This document shows, piece after piece, positions 1-10,275 of a DNA stretch of 64,000 bases. The stretch is from Zygnema cylindricum (taxonomy: Eukaryota; Streptophyta; Zygnematophyceae; Zygnematales; Zygnemataceae). The notes under the pieces are model-generated. The model did no database searches. It had not been told where the DNA came from and saw only the letters and a program-made list of their open reading frames with translations. The stretch lies in assembly GCA_037447655.1 (NCBI GenBank), contig JBBHKE010001386.1:90585-154584 (forward strand), in the 5' to 3' direction. Made by a program: the position numbers and the translations under genes. How positions within the stretch are numbered: the first letter of the stretch is position 1; each line of letters opens with the position of its first letter.

Positions 1-338
1 GGACTTTGTAAAGCAGATCTCTACAACTCAAATCACCGACTGTACAATTGCAGACGCAAAAAAAAAGACTTGACCGTGACATTTCCTCAGGGATAAAATT
101 GCTTTTAAAAAATGAAAAAATAAATAAAAAATGCACATCCTTTCCTTATCAAATACGTTCCACAACAAATCCCACTAAGTTCACATGCTTTCAAGCAGCA
201 GGGCAACTGCGCGCTAAAAAAACTGAGGCAATATAATAACTACAGACTTACAAATGTCCTCTGGCTTTCCTTAATTTGGAGACTAATTACCCGCTCTTTT
301 GTTGCTAAATTGACAGAATCGTCCATTGGCTTACTTAC

Positions 339-2468
339 ATTCCAGCAAAACATTAGCCCACACTTGCAGACAATGTCATACGTCGTACTGCCATGTACAT
401 ACTCCACCCCATATTCGCATCCAGGAGCTGGGCACCACTTGGTCTGCATAAATTTCATCCCAAACTAGTCAACATGAATGCATGCCCAGACTCGCAGATT
501 AAAAACAAAGAAAAATGAAGACAAAAGAGACGCGTTTTAATAGTGGCCAATTATTAAAATTAAATATAAGCTCACGAAGCAAACACGCATGTCAACAACA
601 GCCTTTTCAATCACAAAAATATAGCTTAAAAAACAAATCTTTGGGAAAATAACAAACAGCTGATTTTCTCACCTTTCTGTTGTCCTCAACATAAGATCTC
701 AACAAATATCTCCTGTACTTCGTTTTTAAGTCATCTGATATTAATGAAATCACCATATCTTCTCGGACTGCTGAGCCACAAGAAGGGTCCGGGCATCGCA
801 AGCTAAGACAACCAGGCCCATCCATGATTGCATTGTTAAGGTAACCTGCCAAACCAGGCACCCCACAAAACTTTCAAAACACACCCCTGAATACTAAACA
901 CCAATCGTCAAAAAACATACCTGAGTAGTAAACACCAACCTTCAGAAAACATTCCTAAATACTCCCACACTCTCACCCATGTCCTAGACGAGGACTTTCC
1001 AGCTTTACCACATTCTCTCCAGACACAACATACAGTTGCCGAGGGGACACAACAACAGGTCCAAGAGTACAAAAACAGCCTCACAGGACAATCTAAGCCA
1101 CACAAATATCTTACTGACAAACATGCATCAGGTTAGTTCTAAAAAAAATCGACTTTCCTTCTCCATGAAAGTGATATGAAAAACTTTGAAAAATGTCCAA
1201 AATGAAACAGGTTTCTCATTATTGCTTTTTCCAAAGGCAAATGAGTACTTGGAACAGTGGAGATTGAAATCAGAAGTGTGAGCTTTCCAGAGAGCTTCAT
1301 TGCTTTTCTTACACAAAATTACAATGTTTGGCAGTCTGTAGGCAAATTCAGACTTACATTTTTTTGGTCATGTTTTGGTCACCTTTTGGTCATGTTACCC
1401 AATACTAGGCCAAATATCGTGTAAAATGATGAAACGATCAACAACACATGACCAAAAAAAATTAAGTAAGAATATGACCCGTGAGAGAATACCAGCAACT
1501 ACAACAAGCTTACATCAAAAGCAGCCACCCATCCCATGTATCCACTCCACACCTGTCCAGCAGCAATTGCAGAAGAAATGCTGACCACACGACGGAGCCT
1601 TCATTTCCTTACGAGAGAACGTGTCAAAGCATATCCCGCAAGTCAACTGCATAAAAAGCAAAAAGCAAAAAAAAGCGAAGTGCAGTGTATTAAAAAAATC
1701 AAGAGTAGGAGAATCCTGCAATAAGTAAGTGCACCGGATCCATACAGGCCCAATGGCAGAAATAACTCAACGAATTCCTACCTGAGTCTGTGATGTTCCT
1801 GCTTCACCTGAAGCCTTAAGCAGACCGACTGCTTTTCGCACACCCTCTTCATCTTGAAACCATTCATCGTTCACCTTGTTCACACTCCTGCACAGATGAA
1901 AAATAGGTTATATGTCAGGAAATTGAGAAAACTGAGGTTTCTATGCCGAGGACAAGAAAAAATCTCACATGCACATCCGCCATAGGAAAACCTAAATTGT
2001 TTACTAAACGAAAAGTAATCTCTTCACATCTTAGCTTTGAATACATACCACTTAAAATGTCGAAGGAGGATTCCAGCATCTGGTTTGGAGACAGAGAGGA
2101 CAGCTGACACATTTTCAATATCTTCAGCCTGTCGGCGAAGTATCATAGCTTCTGAAAGAATAGTGTAATGTGCCTGGATACCACGGAATCACAAGACAGT
2201 AATACTCACAAAATCAAAATCTCTCAATTAAAAAGGATAATTTCAATAACAAGAAAAACCAACAGTGTTAACCAGACACTCGGTTACAAATGCTGATGTA
2301 AGAAAAAGGCAAGTGAAATATCACCTGAGGCTGACGAGGGCCAGCGTCTTCAAATTCATCTCCTGCAGAATACTCGAAAAAATCTTCTTCTCCATCTGTG
2401 TCGCTTTGAAGACATTCTTCTTGCTCCTCGTCTGAATCAGACATGTACTCCATGTCTTCAGAATCCAT
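339..2468 (-). CDS. ARIADNE-type RBR E3 ubiquitin ligase, 5' part (six exons; gene continues past left edge)
   Basis: RBR ligases take ubiquitin from an E2 at RING1 and pass it through a RING2 cysteine to the substrate. Exons, read on minus: 2468-2325, 2173-2049, 1887-1782, 1646-1553, 845-673, 443-339. Each is bounded by GT/AG and the phases join. The start is the ATG at 2468, followed by an acidic N-terminus (MDSEDMEY, then Asp/Glu-rich) typical of plant ARI proteins. Next comes the ARI N-terminal region (YTILSEA, ILLRHFKW, VNDEWF), then RING1 (CGICFDTF, CGQHFFCNCCW, CPDPSC) and the start of the IBR (YLLRSYVEDNRK, KWCPAPGCEYGVEY, CKCGLMFCWN). The end of the IBR, RING2 and the Ariadne domain are not in the window; I could not place the next exon in 1-338. 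An in-frame ATG upstream at 2549 exists, but the family normally starts at the acidic tract. Family is certain from motifs; the ARI subgroup is not resolved. Confidence 0.88.
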
Positions 2469-3096
2469 ATGTAAATAAATGGCCCCTGATTGCTCGCGGA
2501 AATCCTTTATTGCACTACTCGTGTGAAACAGAGAGCCAAAAATCTGCAATCAGAAATTACTCCGAATGTGGCAACCTCAAAAAATAACCCAAAAAAAGTA
2601 CTACTGTAGTGCGATCTGTTTGTTCGTGTTGTTACTTTTTACATACATTGTTACAATGACATTTCCAATGATGTGTCAAGCCAGGTATAATGAAGTACAG
2701 TAATATCTAGTACAGCACAGTACATTACAGTACCGTACTGTTTCTTTACCGTACAGTATCGAGATGTACTATAGAACTAGCGATTTAACAATATGAAAGC
2801 CATGGAATTATAGAAGTATAGATCCAACTCACATGGGAACGCTCAGACGATGTTCACAATTTCTTATCTGCATGGAGAATATGGGAATGCTTGAACTACG
2901 GTAAGGGGCGTTCCCTGTGGTTTCCTGAATCTTTACTAACACGCGATGCATTGACGGAGAGTGCTTACCGCATACGGTCACCCTGATACGGTTGACCTGA
3001 CTTCTAATTCCGTTAAGCTTTCGTCCGACTTTCCATCAAAAGTTAAAACCAAACGTCAAATCGGACAAAACGGGTGACATATCGCCTAGTACTGTA
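2469..3096. other. Intergenic, upstream of the ARIADNE gene
   Basis: This should hold the promoter and 5' UTR of the minus-strand ARIADNE gene, but I see no convincing TATA box. A run of seven GTAC tetramers lies at about 2695-2770. No coding evidence. Confidence 0.4.
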
Positions 3097-3099
3097 CAG

Positions 3100-3602
3100 T
3101 ACACCGCGAATCGTAATTAGAGTAAATTACTCTAATTCGGTCGCTCGAAATTTCGACTATATCACATGAAATAGAGAATGATTCTAATTTTTTCATTATG
3201 CTATTTAAGGTAAGGTTTAATAAGCGTTTTTAATTCTAATATAGGTTCGTTTAAAATAGTGTGGAGTACGGACGACGTCCGACTGTGCAAAATTGTACTT
3301 TTATAAGTTAAAAAGTACAAATAATGATTTAAAACAGGCCATTATCATGTAAATGCGTTTTAACAAACCGCGTAGTGCAAACGTCATAGTGACGATAAAC
3401 TGTACGTTTTTTCAGATTCTGTACGAATACCTTATTTATAGTAGAGGATATTAGCTTGCCAAATTAGAGTACACCGCATAAATTAGAGTAAATTCCTTTT
3501 TGAAACAGTTCTATCACATAAATTAAAGTAAATTACTCTAATTATTTTTTTCTCTTTTTTTACTCTAATTTTTTCATTACTCTAATTACGATTCGCGGTG
3601 TA
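3100..3602. mobile_element. MITE with TACACCGC terminal inverted repeats (copy 1)
   Basis: The left end reads TACACCGCGAATCGTAATTA followed by GAGTAA. The right end is its reverse complement, ending GATTCGCGGTGTA. Both ends are flanked by CAG (3097-3099 and 3603-3605), which fits a 3-bp target duplication. The interior is AT-rich with internal TTAGAGTAA/TTACTCTAA repeats and no transposase. A 3-bp duplication suggests a PIF/Harbinger-type origin, but that is inference. Confidence 0.7.
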
Positions 3603-4275
3603 CAGTAATATAGCATATTTGCAATTCATACGGTATGACTAGCCGCCAGATATATTTTGTCGTCATCCCTATAGTCTGTATCAAATTTATGGCTCATAAC
3701 ATAAAAGCTTAAGGTACGTCCCCATGTGTTAAAGTATCTACTTTTCTCTGTCCTTTTGCCCTAAAATTCAGGGAACTTTGACAAAAACTTTAGCCGTACG
3801 AGAAAATCGTTTTTACCAAAGTAGAGTGAACGTCAATTCTAGTGTTAGGTATCGGGTAAATTCATATCACGATAATTTCGATATTAGATATATCGAATAT
3901 CGATCAAACAGATACCTCGATATATCGTACCGGGACCAACGTAAATCATCGCGATATATATCGCAAAAAATGGGTGTCTGTACAGTTCAAGTACGGAAAA
4001 TCATACATAAAATCGTACAAATATTTACCCCCCCCCCCTGTAACAGTAATAGTGGATCGAAGTTGTTCGTAAATGGGTATTTAAGTATTACGAAAATAGA
4101 GTTTTGAATTTGATAGACGTCCGCGAAAGAATCGCACGATTTGGGGTTGTATTTAAAAAGATATATTGATTGATGTATTTAGGCGACAACGCGAGGTCAA
4201 AATAACGATTCGTTGTTCATTGTTACGGATTAAGGGTCAAACTATCCGCGGAATTTAAGGCGTAGGTTTATAAAC
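3603..4275. other. Gene-free stretch with palindromic CGATAT-rich DNA
   Basis: AT-rich sequence. 3865-3965 carries many overlapping self-complementary words (ATCGATAT, CGATATAT, TATCGCGATA-like). A run of Cs sits at about 4028-4040. The open frame here has low-complexity composition and no family features, so I do not call a gene. Confidence 0.4.
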
Positions 4276-4477
4276 TACACCGCAAATCGCTATTAGAGTA
4301 GATAACGCTAACACGGTGCCCCTAAATTTTGACCCCAAAACCTGATATAGAATTAATAACGTTATTTAAGGACGTGGACCATAATCTGCCACGTATCAAG
4401 CACTAAATAAGAATCAATAACGCTATTTTTTTTTTGACGCTATTTAATCCTTGACTCTAATAGCGATTAGCAGTGTA
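4276..4477. mobile_element. MITE, same family (copy 2)
   Basis: The left end is TACACCGCAAATCGCTATTA followed by GAGTA. The right end is ACTCTAATAGCGATTAGCAG followed by TGTA, an imperfect inverted repeat of it. About 200 bp long and non-coding. I see no clean target duplication at this copy. Confidence 0.65.
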
Positions 4478-4964
4478 CCAAACGAAATCAATATTTCGTT
4501 GGGTACGCACGATGGTTCGTTTCGTACAATTTTTAGTACGAAAGGTCACTTTCATTTTTTGGAATTTCGTAGGAAGTTTCGCATGCGAAATTTGCAACGC
4601 ATGTTCGTGCAGAGTCGCATTTCGTTTGGCGCGCATTTTTGCACGTAAATGTTACGTAGTGAAACGTAACGTTTGATTGGTTAGAAATGCTACGTAGTTG
4701 GTAAGAGATTTCGCATGTTTTTGCATTAGTCAGTTTGAGTCCTTGCTGATCAACGATTGACCCAGGTAAAACCTGTTCAACGAAGCGTTGACTCTGGCCT
4801 TGCGAGTCCAGGGCGATGATGGATAAATAGTGAAGTCTAAGAGGAAAGTAAACATCTTTTCCTTTGAAAAAATTTGTGGAAATTCTGACTGATCTTGGTC
4901 TTGACGATTAAAACCAAATTGGAGCATTAGCATTTTGGCATTGAAATCTCTTACAAACTAAGTA

Positions 4965-5215
4965 GTGTTTTAGTAGTTAAGAGATATAATTATAAAGAGT
5001 GGAGAGTAGAGGAAAACACTTTATTAAGAAGGGTTCAGCCACGAGGGCAAGAGACCAAGCTAATGTTATGTAGACAAAAGCTTCTTCTAATTTAAAATTT
5101 ATCCTTATGTGAGTGCTTTCCAATGTGGATGTGTATTTTCCAATGTGTGAAATGTGTGGTTGAAATTGATTGAAGTAATGGGATTTTTTGAGAGGTTAGA
5201 AATCCTATTATATAT
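4965..5215 (+). repeat. Possible LTR or TRIM end next to a tRNA-Met-type primer site
   Basis: TGGTATCA at about 5216 matches the start of the usual plant copia primer site (3' end of initiator tRNA-Met), but the following bases diverge. The preceding ~250 bp has LTR-like words such as repeated CCAATGTG. I could not find the partner LTR, so this is weak. Confidence 0.25.
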
Positions 5216-5674
5216 GGTATCAAGTTTTGGTTAAAAACTAAAGAGAAGTTTGCTCACTCGAATATCGAATGTTGTGACCGGTGATGGTGCTCTAACCTGT
5301 GTCGGTAGAACCACAATGTAAAGTGGTAGGGGATTAGAGGGATACTGAGTGATCACACTGCCAGCGGCCGCTGGTTAGATGTGGGGCGTGCTCAGGTCCT
5401 AAAGATTAAGGCGGGGTGGGCAGTAAAGCCACCGCTGGAGCTCAATCCAATTACCTAGAGGCCAAACAAACTTGCCTTCTCCTAACAATGATTCATGTGT
5501 AGAGGGAGGGCTTAAAGCCACGAAAGGTGAGGATGTGAGGATTAGAGAACAAACGATCCCGATACAGTGAGAAATGGGAAATTTTCTGATGGTGAAGAAG
5601 GAAAGTGGAGCACTTTACTTCTTCAAGAGCAAAGGAGTCCAAAAATGACTTACACCTTTTCAAACCCTAAATTG

Positions 5675-5776
5675 TTACCTTTGAGAGCTTTTCAATTTTG
5701 CTGTTGCAAAATTTATGGTTGAACCTTACCTTTAAGAGCTTTCAATTTTGCTCTTGCAAAATTTGTGGGGAAATTG
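5675..5776. repeat. Two-copy 51-bp tandem repeat
   Basis: Two adjacent near-identical units, starting at 5675 and 5726, each carry TTACCTTT, then AGAGCTTT, CAATTTTGCT and TTGCAAAATTT. Non-coding. Confidence 0.65.
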
Positions 5777-6019
5777 TTACCTTTTTCATCAATGTTTAGG
5801 AAATTCAAGAAGTGAATTTGCACTAACTTACTTTCAATATCTTATTGATTTCTCAGATTTTGATCTTTTTCAAAAGATTTGTTAAGGAGAACAAGCCTTG
5901 GATTGGAGCAATCAAAGGACTTCAAACCTGTAGCAAATTTCTTTGGGAAATTATATTCTATCTTTTTTTTACTCGATTTCATTTGTGTGATAATGGCAAA
6001 TTCTGCATAAAAACGTGAA

Positions 6020-6295
6020 ATGGAAAATGCCTTAAATATTTTGAAGAAACGTAGTGTGAAATTGGTCAAAAGATTTAACAAACATGCTGCTGCTGTGGAT
6101 GAAACAATTTCAAAGTTGAAAAGTGAATTAAAGGATGTTAAGGAAAATGGAAATGTTTCAAATCAAAAATTGGATAAGCTAATTAATTTTATTCACACCA
6201 AAAATGATGTTAATGACCAAAAGGGTGAGAGTAGTAAGAGAAATGCCAGTTTTAAGGAAGATAATCGCGATAGACCTAAGAGGATAAGGGCGTGA
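6020..6295 (+). CDS. 91-codon orphan ORF, Lys/Asn-rich, coiled-coil-like
   Basis: ATG at 6020, TGA at 6293-6295. Rich in Lys, Asn, Glu and Asp, with heptad-like Leu/Ile/Val spacing over residues ~10-60 and a basic tail (RDRPKRIRA). I do not recognise a family. It could be a truncated gag or the N-terminus of a lost gene. Its AT-rich composition is like the flank and unlike the DNA that starts at its last codons, so it probably marks the left side of an insertion junction. Confidence 0.3.
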   Translation: MENALNILKKRSVKLVKRFNKHAAAVDETISKLKSELKDVKENGNVSNQKLDKLINFIHTKNDVNDQKGESSKRNASFKEDNRDRPKRIRA

Positions 6296-7705
6296 CAGTG
6301 GTGGACACGTCTCACTTCCTGTCCAAACTTCACAACAGTGAGTACCCGAGCTTTGCGCTTGAGATGCTTGCATTATCCGTGGGCGTGCCTGGCAAAAAGG
6401 GGCACCCCTCGATGCTCATTGCTCTTGATGATTGCGAGACTGATGTGACAAAGTTGATCGAGTACAATGTGCATGATGCATGGCTCCATCTGCAGGTGGC
6501 ATTGAGGACCAGGTGTGTGGAAGAGATATCAATGATGTGCGGAGTGTACAAGTCTCCCATCAATGGTGTGACACGATTCATCAGTGGCACGCTTGTATGT
6601 TCCATGAGTGCATCGTACGCCTTGTCCAGAGGCATGTTGATTGATTGGTCGGAGGAGCAGTACATGGGCCAGTTCAGAGGCGCGCACGTCCAGACGCCAG
6701 TGCCTGGCTTTCACGAGCAGGTGTCGGTAGCAGACTTTGCATCCATATATCCGAGCATTATCATACGTGCCAACATCTCATGCGAGACAGTATATGTGAT
6801 AATCGAGGAGAAGCACAGAGCTGCTGTCATGCGTGAGTACGACTTGGATGAGCCCTGCCCTCCCACTTGGCTCAGCTTGTACTACGATGCATGCAAGATT
6901 GTGGCAATCACTGATGGCGTACTCGGAGTGGTAGACAAGACGCGACCAGGCATCGCTAGTGACATCGTGGCTAGTCTCATCGCCACGAGAAGACTGCGGG
7001 CTGACAAGAATGACTCAGTCGGATGGGCCTTGAAGGTTGGAACGAATAGTTACTACGGGGCCTTCGGGAGGGAGATGTCAGGACTGTCATGCAGGTTCGC
7101 GCCTTCACTGGTCACGGCTATCGACAGGCTGCTTGTCATCTCAGTCGTCAATCATGCCCGTGCTTGCAAGTACGAAGTCGTGTACGGCGAGAGTGATTTA
7201 GTGTTCGTCAAGCCGCTCCCTGATTGCACCACATCATTCCAGCAGCTGATACTCCTACCATGCCAGCACTGCGGGTACTCCATTCAGTACTGTGAAGCTT
7301 GAGGTGGACAAGCACTACCATCAGCTCATCATGCTCAAGCCGAAGTTGTACTATGGCGAGGGCGAGAAGTCTGGGTGCCTTGTCATTGACAGGAAGGGGA
7401 TGGCATCCACGAGGCCTGATAGACTAGACATTGCACGCACGGCACTTGACGACACGTGCAGGCTCGTGTGTGAACACGGCCCGGTTGCAGCCGTGCCACA
7501 TGTGGCAGATCTGCTGTTCAGTAGTGTCAAGTCTAACATAAGGGCAGTGGTGCCAGTCATTAAGTGCATGGAAGAAGTGAGGTCCGACTCTGCCATCATG
7601 CTCATGTACCGCGGCAGGTCAGGTAAGTGGGTGATGATTAACAAGTCGAAGCACAGTGGGCGTGTGGACGTGCTGCCGAGCGTGGAGTATGTGTGCACAA
7701 CATGA
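6292..7705 (+). pseudogene. Family-B DNA polymerase fragment, virus-like, frameshifted
   Basis: The first part (6292-7302) shows an Exo III-like YNVHDAWLHL, motif A DFASIYPSII, the helix before motif B (IVASLIATRRL), motif B KVGTNSYYG and a motif C position reading YGESDLVFVK. The second part (frame of 7292-7705) carries the LEVDKHY and KPKLYYG segments and the KGM...RPDRLDIAR palm/thumb region. The reading frame changes between about 7220 and 7290, so at least one indel breaks the gene. There is no ATG at the left end (a stop lies just upstream at 6277-6279), so the N-terminal half including Exo I is missing. Motif C has Glu where the first catalytic Asp is expected. It does not resemble host replicative polymerases closely; large DNA viruses or viral-like replicons are the likely source. 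Confidence 0.8.
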
Positions 7706-7809
7706 CAAGCGTAGTGAATCCAGTGCTGCATGCATGTCGCATGCCTGAATTTGACAAGTTCGTGGAGTTCAAGCAGAACCGAGTGACCAATATTGATGAG
7801 TTGTTGTAA
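7702..7809 (+). CDS. 35-codon ORF overlapping the polymerase stop (ATGA), unknown
   Basis: The ATG at 7702 overlaps the TGA at 7703-7705 of the polymerase frame; it stops at TAA 7807-7809. The peptide holds EFDKFVEFKQNR. It may be a separate small gene in a compact viral layout, or the true C-terminus of the polymerase displaced by a second frameshift. No family recognised. Confidence 0.3.
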   Translation: MTSVVNPVLHACRMPEFDKFVEFKQNRVTNIDELL

Positions 7810-7829
7810 AAACTTCATCCCTTCACACA

Positions 7830-9545
7830 ATGGACAACTATCAGAGTGACCACGTGCATGAGTCTCTCGGCTCCTCGCAAGCAGGCCTGAGTGATGTGGA
7901 GACGGTCGAGTTGTCGAATGGCCAGTTGGGCTCGGAGGTGAGGAGATTGCTGGCAAAGTATGAGTGGACGAAGGAGTCAGTGTTGCCGGACTGTCTCGAG
8001 TCAGTGCTCGCACTACGCATGGCACACACTGACTTCTTCAACTCCAAGCTTGGAGTGTATCACTCGTTCTAGCTGGAGAAGGAGCCGGAGTACAGACTGC
8101 CAGCAGAGAGGAATCGAGCGTGCATGCCTCGCATGTTCCCTCTCGTGCTGGGCTATCCGATCAGTGTCGAAGGCACATTGGTCACAGTGTGCAATGCAGG
8201 CACCAGTGGGGCAGACGGAATGTACGAGCTGCTTGATTCCATGCAGAGATCGCAGTCGGTGTGGATCCCACTCTGCACGGAACTCATCAGTCTCGACACC
8301 AGTTGTGAGGACGTGAGGCGACTCGCTAGTTGCTACACTGACGTACCACTGCACGCATTCAACATCAGCGCAGTGCATGAGTTGTCGGGTTGTAGTGCCA
8401 GTCGGGACCTGTGGGGCAAGGTGTATGACGAACTGTCCCATGGTGCAAGGAAGGCAGGCATCAATGGTGTTGTTCGTGACAACACTGTGATTGACATCCG
8501 AGCCTATGAGAGTTGGAGAGAGAAAGAAGATAACACTCGTGACGTCACTGCCAGGATGTCAAAGGATGAGTGGGACGGCTTCATTGACTGCACGTACACG
8601 CCTGCTGGCATTGAAGCAAGTCGTATTCGATCACTCAGTCACGGCTGCATGTATCGCATCTGCACTCCTCGCACACTCAGTGAGGCATGCAGGATTGTGA
8701 GGATTGCACATGAGGGCCAGTGCAAGGCGCATGCATCCTCGTGGCTGTTCCACTTCGCAGGCTTGACAATGACAATGCACACCAGTGCCAGTGCTGCACG
8801 TACCATTGCGCATGAGACATTAGGCATGACACGCAGGGACGCACCCACCATGCATGTGTTCTCCAGTGAGAGAGTGGTCAATCTGGCCATCACTTCAGGC
8901 CAGCTTGTCAGGCCAGTCAATGTGATGCAAGTGATGACGAGTGCGATGATGGATGCTTGCAAGATGGTCGACTCACTCACCTCCTCGCGTGATGACTTGT
9001 GGTATGTATGCACAGGCATGACTCGAGTAGTACCACCAGTCTTGCATCAGGTGAGGACACTCACACTCCTGTGCTCGTACCTGCTCATGGACGAGCCGCC
9101 TCGTCCACTGTTGGGTTCATCACTAGCAGTGCAGGCAGTGTGCAAACCAAGAGTCGAGCTGACATCAAGTGTGACTCCCCTGTCGAGCTTCCTCCCAGTG
9201 GTGCGCACTCCACTGATGCATGAGGTGTGCAAGCAGCTGGACGAGCATGACTCACTGAATATACTAGGCGTCCCACTGGTGGTCGTGTTTGCGAACATGA
9301 AGCACAACTATGAGGACGCGGTGATAGTAAGCCAACGGGTCAATGATGATTGCTTGTTCAGTCATACGGGGGTGGTCTATCATGATGTGCCATACGGTAC
9401 GCCTAGACTGAAACCATGCCAGGTGCTGGGTGATGAGGATGGATGGTGGAGGCCAGGCGGGCAGGGGACAGTGCTGAAAGTCTCCACGTCGACAATGTCC
9501 CAAAGATTGTACAGCGTGCGGTTTGACGTCTCAATTTGCAGGTGA
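7830..9545 (+). pseudogene. RPB2-like (second-largest) DNA-directed RNA polymerase subunit, truncated, internal amber
   Basis: The frame opens with ATG 7830 and is interrupted by an in-frame TAG at 8070-8072. It then stays open through the next ATG (8124) to 9545. Recognisable RPB2 landmarks in order: a segment like the GR..RPL region (ITSGQLVRPV), a PRPLLGSSLAVQAV segment matching the SPRN...QAMG region, HNYEDAVIVS (the NQEDS..MN signature of RPB2), CLFSHTGVVYHD (GLF...) and DGWWRPGG (the DGL..PG signature). The reading ends just before the region where GDKF.SRHGQKG is expected, so the catalytic C-terminal third is missing. It is far too divergent for a host RPB2. Same strand and composition as the DNA polymerase fragment upstream. 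The assignment rests on spaced motifs read by eye. Confidence 0.7.
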
Positions 9546-9647
9546 GTTTAAGTTTCGCATAATTTTGTGTATCACATCACCTGTCACTATATCGTACACG
9601 TCTACGTGAGTCACCTTTGTAAAGTAACAATTTTTTTCGTTCACAAC

Positions 9648-10092
9648 CGAATGCTTTGAAAACTGTACGGAGAATCTTCGCTAAAAAACAAAGTAACAAG
9701 ACTAAGTTTCGGTTACATGCGAAAGTACCCTAAGTGTCAATGACTCAAATCCATCCGTACCAAGCCATCGTTTTTGACATTTTTTTATGTTATATTTTAG
9801 ATGATTGTTTCGTCAAAATTACAAAAAAAAACGAACTTTACATTTTTTTACGTTCGATTCTAGTTGTTTTTGATTGGTTATTCGTTTATGGGTTACCATT
9901 TTAGAAATTTTGTACAGTACGGATGAATCATTCGAGATGCGACTTCATGTTTTTTCAAAGTCGGATTTCTGCATTCCGAAAAGGGTTCCCGAAAAAGAAG
10001 ATGACTTAGGGTATTTTCGCATGTAACCGAAACTTAGTCTTGTTACTTTGTTTTTTAGCGAAGATTCTCCGTACAATTTTCAGAGCATTCGT
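9648..10092. mobile_element. Inverted-repeat element with ~88-bp arms
   Basis: 9648-9735 and 10001-10090 are reverse complements with only a few mismatches; key words are GGAGAATCTTCGC, CAAAGTAACAAGACTAAG and TTACATGCGAAA. Similarity continues more weakly outward to about 9560 and 10190. The central ~265 bp is AT-rich and codes for nothing. Fold-back transposon or MITE-like. It lies immediately downstream of the truncated RPB2-like gene. Confidence 0.75.
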
Positions 10093-10119
10093 ATGTAAAG
10101 AAATGAAATCGTAACTTTA

Positions 10120-10275
10120 AATTGTGACGGATGTAGACGTGGGTGTAATTTGTGACGATTGTACACGAGTACAAAACTCGCGACAATCGATGACGTTTAC
10201 AAAATAGAGACGGTTGTAGACGTCTACCTACTTGTGACATTGTAGATGTTTAGGGTTTGTGACATTTTGACGTCA
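10120..10275. repeat. Degenerate TTGTGAC / TGTAGACGT repeats
   Basis: Words such as TTGTGACG, TTGTAGACGT and ACGTCTAC recur several times. Probably part of, or adjacent to, the inverted-repeat element. Confidence 0.4.

Noticed and set aside
240-338. Minus-strand reading frame below the last ARIADNE exon
   Set aside because: It is intron read-through after the GTAAGT donor; the family sequence that should follow is absent.
5370-5384. NotI-like GCGGCCGC as a sign of cloning vector
   Set aside because: The flanks are not vector sequence and are continuous with AT-rich genomic DNA.
8013-8441. Minus-strand open frames within the viral-like region
   Set aside because: They mirror the G+C-rich coding strand and show no motifs; the plus-strand frames carry the polymerase signatures.
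9536-9550. CAG/GTGAGT splice donor at the end of the RPB2-like frame
   Set aside because: Fits a donor consensus, but no downstream RPB2 exon is seen and the rest of the gene is intron-free and broken.
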